Assembly (NCBI GenBank): GCA_016198805.1
Contig: JACQHU010000064.1
Span: forward strand, 1 to 6,365
Origin: Armatimonadota bacterium
Lineage (GTDB): Bacteria > Sysuimicrobiota > Sysuimicrobiia > Sysuimicrobiales > Humicultoraceae
DNA: 6,365 nucleotides
Direction: 5' to 3'
The notes beneath the pieces are model-generated. The model ran no database searches. It was given only the letters and a program-made list of their open reading frames with translations, and was not told where the DNA came from. How positions within the stretch are numbered: position 1 is the stretch's first letter; each line of letters opens with the position of its first letter. Position numbers and translations under genes: made by a program. Below are positions 1-5,425 of the stretch, piece after piece.

Positions 1-340
1 CGTGGTCGGTCGTCTCGATGATGACCTCGTGGGCGCCGACCCCGTCCATGCGCGTGTAGATGCCCAGCGGGCTGGGCGTCGTCTCGCCTTCGATGCGCAG
101 CGCGGGGAACTTGTTGGACACCACGCGGACGCGCCAGCCGGGCCCATTCGGCGCGGTCCCCGGCTCCCGGATGGCAAAGACCTCCGGCGGCGTCCGGTCC
201 TCACGGCCCGGGCAGAAGGGGCACTGCTCCTGATCGTTGCCCTCTTCCTGAGGAGGAGTGAAATCGTGGGGTCTGGCCGCTCGTTCGGTCGCGATAATGA
301 CCCAGCGGCCCGAGATCGGATCGCTGCGCAGCTCCGGCAA
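1..340 (-). CDS. galT: GalT-family galactose-1-phosphate uridylyltransferase, N-terminal part (cut by window edge)
   Basis: The first 113 residues of a GalT-family nucleotidyltransferase (HIT superfamily) are present; the rest lies beyond the left edge. The family exchanges a UMP (or other NMP) group between a nucleotide sugar and a sugar-1-phosphate through a covalent His intermediate. Seen here: the N-terminal motif SDPISGRWVIIATERAARP (residues 6-24), the zinc-ligand pair CPFC (40-43), VSNKFPAL (74-81), and HEVIIETTDH (104-113). The last His fits the third zinc ligand of E. coli GalT. The HPH active site is outside the window. The start is TTG at 340-338: an in-frame TGA lies three codons upstream (349-347), the next in-frame ATG is residue 98, and a GAGGTGA ribosome binding site sits 6 nt before TTG. 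It follows glgA by 82 nt on the same strand. It could instead be a GalT-like ADP-glucose phosphorylase, which this fragment cannot decide. Confidence 0.92.
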   Translation of the reverse strand, partial: MPELRSDPISGRWVIIATERAARPHDFTPPQEEGNDQEQCPFCPGREDRTPPEVFAIREPGTAPNGPGWRVRVVSNKFPALRIEGETTPSPLGIYTRMDGVGAHEVIIETTDH

Positions 341-346
341 CAGCAG

Positions 347-353
347 TCACCTC
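347..353 (-). promoter_or_regulatory. Ribosome binding site of galT
   Basis: On the minus strand GAGGTGA lies 6 nt upstream of the TTG at 340-338. It is a 7-base match to the consensus Shine-Dalgarno sequence. It decides the start, because the last three bases of the site form an in-frame TGA, so no earlier start is possible apart from CTG codons. Confidence 0.75.
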
Positions 354-374
354 ACCCTGGTCGAATACCCTGCC

Positions 375-380
375 ATGATA
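375..380 (-). promoter_or_regulatory. Possible extended -10 promoter element for galT
   Basis: The minus strand reads TGG then TATCAT, which is an extended -10 arrangement (TGn plus five of six bases of TATAAT). No convincing -35 lies about 17 nt upstream, where the GC-rich hairpin sits instead. A transcript would start near 368 and give a short leader of roughly 28 nt before TTG. A chance match is quite possible. Confidence 0.22.
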
Positions 381-383
381 CCA

Positions 384-402
384 GACTCCCCCCGAGGGGG
401 TC
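384..402 (-). terminator. GC-rich hairpin after glgA, without a U tract
   Basis: The RNA of the minus strand can fold as GAC-CCCC, loop UCGG, GGGG-(A bulge)-GUC. It starts 20 nt after the glgA stop codon. No run of U follows, so it is not a standard intrinsic terminator. It could be a weak terminator, an RNA 3'-end stabiliser that lowers galT expression relative to glgA, or chance in GC-rich DNA. Confidence 0.3.
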
Positions 403-422
403 TCCCCTTCGTGTTCTTCCCA

Positions 423-1865
423 CTACCGCCACTTTGCCGCCCGATCGGCGGTGACGGCATACAACGCCAGGTATCGCTCCGCGGCGCGATCCCAGGAGAA
501 GTCCGCCCGCATGCCGACCTGCTGCAGCCACCGCCACAGTCCCTGGTCGCGGTAGGCGGCGATAGCACGGCCGACCGTCGCCACCAGCGCCTCGGTGGAG
601 TAGTGGTCGAAGACAAAGCCGTTGGCCCGGCCCAGGTGCAGGTTCTCCGGGGTCACGTCCACGATGCTGTCCGCCAGCCCGCCGGTGCGCCGCACCACCG
701 GCACGGTGCCGTAGCGGAGGCTGTAGAGTTGGTTGAGACCCGACGGCTCGAACCGGGACGGCATCAGGAAGATGTCGGCGCCGGCTTCGATCCGATGGGC
801 CAGACGTTCGTCGAAGCCGATGAGCGCCCTGACCTGGTGCGGGATCCGTGACTGGGCGGCGCGGAAGGCAGCCTCGTAGGCGGGATCGCCGGTCCCCAGG
901 ATGACGACCTGGGCGCCCATGCTCACGATGGCGTCCAGGCCGGAGGCGACCAGATCGAACCCCTTCTGCGAGACCAGCCGCGCCACGGTCCCGATGAGCG
1001 GTACCCGGGCGTCCACCGGCAGGCCCAGGTCGTGCTGCAGGCTCGCCTTGCACACGGACTTCCCCGCCAGATCGTCGGTGGAGTACCTGGCGGGGATAGA
1101 GGGATCAACTGAGGGATCCCACAGGGAGTAGTCGACGCCGTTCAGCACGCCGAACAGGTCGGCCGACCGCGCCCGCAGCAGGCCGTCCAGCCCCATCCCG
1201 TATTCCTCGGTCTGAATCTCCTTCGCGTAGGTCTCGCTGACCGTGCTGAGCGCGTGGGAGGAGATCAGCCCCGCCTTCATCACGTTGAGCTTCCCGTAGA
1301 ACTCCACCCCGTCCGGCGTGAACGCCTCGTGGGGCAGGCCGGTGATGGGAAACTGCTCGGCCGGAAAGGTCCCCTGGTGCGCCAGGTTATGGACGGTGAA
1401 GAGTGTCGGCACCCGGCTCCGGTGCATCCGCAGGTAGGCGGGCAGGAGCGCCGAGTGCCAGTCGTGGCAGTGCGCCAGGTCCGGTGCCCACCCATCGCGC
1501 ATCAGCACCACCGCGGCCTGACAGAAGAAGACAAACCGCACCAGGTTGTCGTCGTAGTCCCGGCCGCCCTCGCCGTACAGGCCGGCCCGGTCATACAGAG
1601 GGGCCGCATCGAGCAGGTAGACCGGCGTGCCGTTGGGAAAGGCGCCCAGCCAGACGGCGCCCTCGATGTCGGTGCCCCCGATCTCGCTCCGGGCGCGCAT
1701 GACCGGCTGCAGTCCCTGCCGCGAGATGCCGCGGTAGTGCGGCATCATCACGCGGACGTCGACGCCGTTGCGGCGCAACGCCGCAGGCAGCGCGCCCGCG
1801 ACATCCGCCAGGCCGCCGGTCTTGGCAAACGGCGCCGCCTCGGCAACGCAGAAGAGCACGTTCAT
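423..1865 (-). CDS. glgA: Glycogen synthase (ADP-glucose:starch glucosyltransferase, GT5)
   Basis: This 480-residue protein matches the usual length of bacterial GlgA. It transfers glucose from ADP-glucose to the non-reducing end of an alpha-1,4-glucan in the cytoplasm. The GT5 signature is complete. The N-terminal Rossmann domain opens with MNVLFCVAEAAPFAKTGGLA, whose K15-TGGL loop binds ADP-glucose. It continues with HDWH (134-137) and TVHNLAHQG (157-165). The C-terminal GT-B domain has GVLNGVDYSLWDP (239-251), VARLVSQKGFDL (294-305, with R296 and K301 in the place of the substrate-binding Arg and Lys), and PSRFEPSGLNQLYSLRYGT (369-387) with the conserved Glu of EPSG, then RRTGGLADS. The start is ATG at 1865-1863, exactly at the conserved N-terminus. 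It overlaps the stop of gckA as ATGA, so translation is probably coupled; no strong ribosome binding site is visible. The frame is open 17 codons further upstream, but that stretch lies inside gckA. No glgB, glgC or glgP is in the window. Confidence 0.97.
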   Translation of the reverse strand: MNVLFCVAEAAPFAKTGGLADVAGALPAALRRNGVDVRVMMPHYRGISRQGLQPVMRARSEIGGTDIEGAVWLGAFPNGTPVYLLDAAPLYDRAGLYGEGGRDYDDNLVRFVFFCQAAVVLMRDGWAPDLAHCHDWHSALLPAYLRMHRSRVPTLFTVHNLAHQGTFPAEQFPITGLPHEAFTPDGVEFYGKLNVMKAGLISSHALSTVSETYAKEIQTEEYGMGLDGLLRARSADLFGVLNGVDYSLWDPSVDPSIPARYSTDDLAGKSVCKASLQHDLGLPVDARVPLIGTVARLVSQKGFDLVASGLDAIVSMGAQVVILGTGDPAYEAAFRAAQSRIPHQVRALIGFDERLAHRIEAGADIFLMPSRFEPSGLNQLYSLRYGTVPVVRRTGGLADSIVDVTPENLHLGRANGFVFDHYSTEALVATVGRAIAAYRDQGLWRWLQQVGMRADFSWDRAAERYLALYAVTADRAAKWR

Positions 1866-3247
1866 GAGGCTGTCCGGGAGCCGCCGGCCGGCGCCTGTCC
1901 CATAAGTCCGAGCCAAAGGTCGTCCACGTTCGTGTGCGTCGGTCCCGTGATGATCAGGTCGTCCAGCGCCGCGAAGAACGGATACGCGTCGTTGGTGCGC
2001 AGGGCCTCGTCCGGATCGAGCCCCCGGGCGCGGGCCCGCGCCAGCGTCGCCCCGTCGGCCACCGCGCCGGCCGCGTCGGTCGGACCGTCGGTGCCGTCCG
2101 TCCCGAAGGCCGCCGCCAGGGTCTGCGGCAGGCCGGCGATCGGCCCCGCGGCTGCGAGCGCCAGTTCCTGATTCCTCCCTCCGCGGCCGGTCCCGCGCAC
2201 CGTCACCGTCGTTTCCCCTCCCATCACCAGGCAGAGGGGCAGCGCTTCAGGCGGGGCGGAGGCCCGTGCGTCGCGGACCATGGTCCCGAACCGGGCGCCG
2301 ACCTCGCGCGCCTCCCCCTGCGCGTTCGTCTCGTGCAGCCGCGTGCGGTAGCCCAGCGCCTGGGCGCGCTCCACCGCGGCGGCGGCCGCTACCGTGATAT
2401 CGCCCACGATGACGGTCTGCACCCCGGCGAACACCGGATCGCCGGGCTTCGGGGTCTCCGGGATCAGCCCGGCTGCCCCCTGTTCAAGATGCCCAAGGAC
2501 GGATGCGGGCAGGTGCCCGCGCAGGACAAACCGGTCGACGATCGCCAGCGCGTCGGCGAACGTCGTCGGATCGGGGACCGTGGGACCGGACGCGATCGCA
2601 TCCAGCGGATTGCCCAGGACGTCCGACAGGATCAGCGTCACGACGCGGGCAGGCGCGGCGAGGCGGGCCAGCTGTCCTCCCTTGATTCTCGAGAGATGCT
2701 TTCGGACCGCGTTCACCTCGCTGATCGTCGCTCCCGAGCGGAGCAGCAGATCGGTCGCCGCCGTTTTCTCCTCCAGGGTGATCCCGCCGGCCGGCATCGG
2801 CAGCAGCGCCGAGCCGCCTCCGGAGATCACCACGAAGATCAGGTCGTCTGATGCGGCGGCGTCCGCGATCTCCGCAATCCGCCTGGCACCCCCATGGCCG
2901 GCGGCATCAGGCAGCGGGTGGCCGGCCTCGATCAGCATGATGCGCCGCAGTGACCACCCGTACCCGTACTTGGTGATGACCGCACCGCTCGTCAGGCGAT
3001 CGCCCAGGATCTCCTCCAGCGCCGCGGCCATCCGGGCGGAGGCTTTCCCGGCTCCCACTACAAACACCCGGCCGGTCGCCAGATCGTATGCACGGCCGTT
3101 GACGACGAGCCGGTCTCCCTGCAGCCGGACGGCCCGGTGCACGCCGGTCCCCGGATCGGCCGCCGCCACGCCGGCGCCCAGGATCTGCACGGCGTGGCGG
3201 CGCAGCGTCGCGGTCTCGCCGTGGAAGAGCGACTCCCTGACCCTCAT
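1862..3247 (-). CDS. gckA: Glycerate 2-kinase, MOFRL/DUF4147 family
   Basis: This 461-residue protein fits class II glycerate kinases (about 420-460 residues), which phosphorylate D-glycerate with ATP to 2-phosphoglycerate. The N-terminal DUF4147 domain shows VGAGKAS (64-70), EAGHPLPD (107-114), ISGGGSALL (141-149), NAVRKHLSRIKGG (179-191) and LSDVLGNPLDAIASGPTVPD (207-226). The C-terminal MOFRL domain shows VMGGETTVTVRGTGRGGRNQ (341-360), GTDGTDGPTDAAGA (382-395) and TGPTHTNVDDL (434-444). These are the family's signature blocks and none is broken. The start is ATG at 3247-3245, overlapping the stop of yycJ as ATGA; the much longer open frame (to 3514) lies inside yycJ and is rejected. The end overlaps the glgA start as ATGA. 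The pathway that supplies glycerate (for example tartronate semialdehyde reductase, serine degradation, or breakdown of glucosylglycerate-type solutes) is not shown here. The fold of the family is unrelated to the GlxK/GarK type. Confidence 0.94.
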   Translation of the reverse strand: MRVRESLFHGETATLRRHAVQILGAGVAAADPGTGVHRAVRLQGDRLVVNGRAYDLATGRVFVVGAGKASARMAAALEEILGDRLTSGAVITKYGYGWSLRRIMLIEAGHPLPDAAGHGGARRIAEIADAAASDDLIFVVISGGGSALLPMPAGGITLEEKTAATDLLLRSGATISEVNAVRKHLSRIKGGQLARLAAPARVVTLILSDVLGNPLDAIASGPTVPDPTTFADALAIVDRFVLRGHLPASVLGHLEQGAAGLIPETPKPGDPVFAGVQTVIVGDITVAAAAAVERAQALGYRTRLHETNAQGEAREVGARFGTMVRDARASAPPEALPLCLVMGGETTVTVRGTGRGGRNQELALAAAGPIAGLPQTLAAAFGTDGTDGPTDAAGAVADGATLARARARGLDPDEALRTNDAYPFFAALDDLIITGPTHTNVDDLWLGLMGQAPAGGSRTAS

Positions 3248-4062
3248 CCCGCGGGCGCAGGAACCACGGCCGGGGTCCACCACGGCCCGCCGGCGTTGGG
3301 CCGCACCGCCTCCACACGGACAGTGCCCAGCCCTTCGGCCGCGAGCGCGGCCCGCACCGTGTCCCGGGCCAGCGGCGCCAGGTTGTTCACCTCGCTGAGG
3401 TGGACGAGGTGGACCGTCTGGGGGGCCCCGGTGGCGGCGCCGACGGCGGCCCGCGCCGCGCCTTCGTTGGACAGATGTCCCCGCGTCCCGATGATGCGGT
3501 TTTTCAGGAACCATGGATAGGCCGATACGGCCAGCAGCCGCACGTCGTAGTTGGCCTCGATGACGAACAGGTCGGCCCCCCGCGCGTGGTCGAGGAGGAC
3601 GTCCGTGACCTCGCCCAGGTCGCAGGCCACGGCGACCCTGAGGCCATCGGAGGCGAGCACGAACCCCACGGGCTCGGCGGCGTCGTGCGGCAGCACGAAG
3701 GGCGTGACCTCTACCGGGCCGATCCGAAACGGGTGGTCCGAGCGGAAGAGGTCGACCGCGGCGCCGGCCAGCGCCGCCCCCGCCGCCCGCAGAGTCGGTT
3801 CGTTGGCCAGGACAGCAGCGCCGGTGGCCCGTGCCACCGCCACCACGCCCCTCGTGTGGTCGTCATGCTCGTGGGTCAGCAGGATCGCCGTCAGCGGCGC
3901 GGCGAGCCCGGATTCGTCCAGTTCCTTGAGAATCGTCTCGGCAGGAAGGCCGGCATCGACCAGGAGCCGCGCGGATCCGGCCTCGACCAGGATAGCGTTG
4001 CCGGCGCTGCCGCTACGCAGCACGCGTACGCGCAGGGGAGGCTGCGGAGATGGAGGGAACAT
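3244..4062 (-). CDS. yycJ: YycJ/WalJ-like metallo-beta-lactamase-fold hydrolase (putative exonuclease)
   Basis: This is a single-domain metallo-beta-lactamase-fold protein of 272 residues with the start used here, close to the roughly 265 of YycJ. Numbered from the Met at 4062, it has VLRSGSAGNA (14-23, the YycJ opening, usually GSSGN), VDAGL (35-39), the metal motif THEHDDH (63-69), PHDAAEPVGF (125-134), the bridging Asp in ACDLGE (146-151), IEANYD (168-173), GHLSNEGA (195-202) and VHLSEVNN (220-227). These blocks together separate YycJ from RNase Z or lactonases. Family members studied have 5'-3' exonuclease activity linked to mismatch repair; that role here is inferred, and the walRK genes that flank yycJ in Firmicutes are absent. 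ATG 4062 is preferred because AGGTG lies 9 nt upstream and homologues begin there. An in-frame ATG at 4113 would add 17 Pro/Ser/Asn-rich residues but directly abuts a strong hairpin. The stop overlaps gckA as ATGA. Confidence 0.88.
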   Translation of the reverse strand: MFPPSPQPPLRVRVLRSGSAGNAILVEAGSARLLVDAGLPAETILKELDESGLAAPLTAILLTHEHDDHTRGVVAVARATGAAVLANEPTLRAAGAALAGAAVDLFRSDHPFRIGPVEVTPFVLPHDAAEPVGFVLASDGLRVAVACDLGEVTDVLLDHARGADLFVIEANYDVRLLAVSAYPWFLKNRIIGTRGHLSNEGAARAAVGAATGAPQTVHLVHLSEVNNLAPLARDTVRAALAAEGLGTVRVEAVRPNAGGPWWTPAVVPAPAG

Positions 4063-4071
4063 CGGCCCCGG

Positions 4072-4076
4072 CACCT
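4072..4076 (-). promoter_or_regulatory. Probable ribosome binding site favouring the yycJ start at 4062
   Basis: AGGTG on the minus strand is 9 nt upstream of the ATG at 4062-4060 and resembles the GAGGTGA site of galT. The competing ATG at 4113 has only GGGAG about 18 nt upstream, too far, with a stem-loop in between. Confidence 0.45.
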
Positions 4077-4093
4077 GGTTTGGGTTCGGTGAC

Positions 4094-4129
4094 GAGAGGG
4101 CCTCTCCTCCCATCCCGGCGGGGGCCGGG
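4094..4129 (-). other. Two small stem-loops between the CBS gene and yycJ
   Basis: In the minus-strand RNA the first stem is a perfect 6-bp CCCGGC / GCCGGG pair with a CCCC loop (4129-4114), starting 8 nt after the CBS-gene stop. The second is GAGAG / CTCTC with a 3-nt loop (about 4105-4093). Neither is followed by a U tract. They lie in the roughly 75-nt gap that exists if yycJ starts at 4062, and could affect mRNA processing or translation. GC-rich DNA forms such stems easily, so the functional claim is weak. Confidence 0.35.
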
Positions 4130-4137
4130 GCTCCCGA

Positions 4138-5412
4138 TCAGTCCACGCCCCAGCCGCGCTCCTCAATGGCGGTGAAGATGTCGGCGTCGCTCACCGTCCC
4201 GATGACCTCCCCGCCCTGCACCACCGGGAGCACCGGGGCGCCGGAGGAGGCCATGCGGGCCGAGCACTCCCACAGCGATGTCTCCGGCGAGACGGTGACC
4301 ACCGGGCTGCGCATCACCGTGTGCACGGGGACCGTCCTGGGATCCTGATGCCGGGCCAGGACGCGGCTGACGATCTCCTGCCGGGTCAGCAGGCCCCAGG
4401 GCCGGCCGGCCTCCTGCGGTCGCACGAGCAGACTCTCTATATGCCGTTCCTTCATCAGCGCCAGGGCATCGGCGACCGTCTGGTCACTGCGGACGCCTGT
4501 CGCCGGGGTTTGCATGACATCGGCCACGGTATGCAGCGTGGGGCGGCGCCGCCGTCCCCTCCACCGCCGCGCCTCGGCGGCGGCAAAGATATCGCTGTCG
4601 CTGATGATGCCGACGATCTCCTCTTCCCGGACGACCGGCAGGCGGCGCATGCGCTCCCGGGCCATCCTGGCCGAACACTCCTGAATCCCGGCGTCGTGCG
4701 GCACCGTCCGCAGCGGGATCGACATCACCTCTTGCACCAGGACGGCCCCGCGGTCTTTCCCCCGGGCGATCACCTTGGTGATGATATCCCGCTTGGTGAT
4801 GATCCCAAAGTTGGGCGACGGACCGGCCTCCACCAGCAGGCTCGAGACCCCGTGATCCAGCATCCGCCGGATGCAGTCGCGCACGGTGGCGTCGGGCGAA
4901 ATCGTCAGCACGGGGCTGGACATGAGATCGGCTACTGTCCTGGCCTCCGCCCCCGAGGCGACCTGCCGCGCGACGCGCGCCTTGCGCGCCGCGCGGGCGG
5001 CGCTCCAGTCTTGCGCTTCCAGCGCCGTGAAGATGTCGGTGTCGCTCACCACACCCAGGATCTCGTCTCCCCTCACCACCGCCACCCGGCGAATGCCGGC
5101 CGCCGCCATCAGCGCGGAGGTTTCCTCCAGACCCCAATGCGCTCTGATCGTGATCAACGGCGCGTTCATGATGTCGCGGACGAGCAGCCCCTCGGGGTCC
5201 AGGTCACGCACGACGACCTTCGTCAGGATGTCCCGCTTGGTGACGATCCCGTGGTCACGCCCGGGCGCATCCGGCCTGACCACCAGGCTGGAGATGCCGT
5301 GGTCGCGCATCGTATCCAGCGCTTCGGCCACGGTCGCGCCCGCGTCGATGGTGACGGCGGGGCTGCTCATGATCTCGCCCGCAGATCGTATCGTAGGAGT
5401 CCCCCAGTGCAT
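4138..5412 (-). CDS. Stand-alone protein of six CBS domains (three Bateman modules)
   Basis: This 424-residue soluble protein consists almost only of CBS domains, which bind adenosine ligands (AMP, ATP, SAM, c-di-AMP and others). Six domains lie at about 12-66, 78-132, 160-215, 226-280, 296-352 and 364-416. Each begins near a VxDIM/EIM/DLM-type motif, and each carries the ribose-contacting motif Gxx[TS]xx[D/E]: GIVTKRD (55-61), GVVSDTD (120-126), GIITKRD (203-209), GIISDSD (268-274), GLLTRQE (340-346) and GTVSDAD (405-411). The fifth has Glu instead of Asp. Each pair ends in E(A/E)xxW, at W136, W284 and W421. Arg-rich linkers (137-157 and 281-294) join the modules. There is no membrane segment, DNA-binding or enzyme domain, so the target must be a separate partner. 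ATG 5412 lies 13 nt after the sppA stop; its ribosome binding site is weak. A role in sensing energy state for the downstream glycogen gene is only an idea from gene order. Confidence 0.92.
   Translation of the reverse strand: MHWGTPTIRSAGEIMSSPAVTIDAGATVAEALDTMRDHGISSLVVRPDAPGRDHGIVTKRDILTKVVVRDLDPEGLLVRDIMNAPLITIRAHWGLEETSALMAAAGIRRVAVVRGDEILGVVSDTDIFTALEAQDWSAARAARKARVARQVASGAEARTVADLMSSPVLTISPDATVRDCIRRMLDHGVSSLLVEAGPSPNFGIITKRDIITKVIARGKDRGAVLVQEVMSIPLRTVPHDAGIQECSARMARERMRRLPVVREEEIVGIISDSDIFAAAEARRWRGRRRRPTLHTVADVMQTPATGVRSDQTVADALALMKERHIESLLVRPQEAGRPWGLLTRQEIVSRVLARHQDPRTVPVHTVMRSPVVTVSPETSLWECSARMASSGAPVLPVVQGGEVIGTVSDADIFTAIEERGWGVD
4150..5379 (-). repeat. Three tandem copies of a two-CBS coding unit
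   Basis: The units code for residues 12-136 (5379-5005), 158-284 (4941-4561) and 295-421 (4530-4150). The end of unit 1 (5027-5050) and of unit 3 (4172-4195) are identical at 23 of 24 bases. Units 2 and 3 share the peptide ECSARMA (245-251 and 382-388). Odd domains end in a TKRDI/TRQEI form and even ones in SDxDIF, which points to duplication of a pair rather than of single domains. Confidence 0.75.
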
Positions 5413-5425
5413 GTCAGTACATCGC

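Noticed and set aside
1..340. Reading 1-340 as non-coding or as a degraded galT because no ATG start exists
   Set aside because: The frame is clean for 113 residues with the expected motifs, and TTG has an excellent ribosome binding site at the right distance, so it is an intact non-ATG start.
2..851. Plus-strand frames 2-454 and 258-851 as genes
   Set aside because: They run antisense across galT and the glgA 3' end, have no recognisable domain, and cross an intergenic gap that has regulatory-looking features for the minus strand.
1866..1916. Extension of glgA upstream to 1916
   Set aside because: GlgA proteins begin at the MNVLFCVAEAAPFAKTGGLA-type motif, which starts at 1865. The extension lies inside gckA.
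1254..3398. Long plus-strand open frames opposite glgA and gckA (for example 1254-2171, 1934-2851 and 2394-3398)
   Set aside because: Their translations are low-complexity, rich in Arg, Pro, Gly and Ala, with no family motif. They lie antisense to genes with complete conserved motifs, and such frames are expected opposite high-GC coding DNA.
3248..3514. Extension of gckA upstream to 3514
   Set aside because: The extra 89 residues are an Arg/Gly/Pro-rich shadow of yycJ. The ATG at 3247 overlaps the yycJ stop in the typical ATGA form and fits the family N-terminus.
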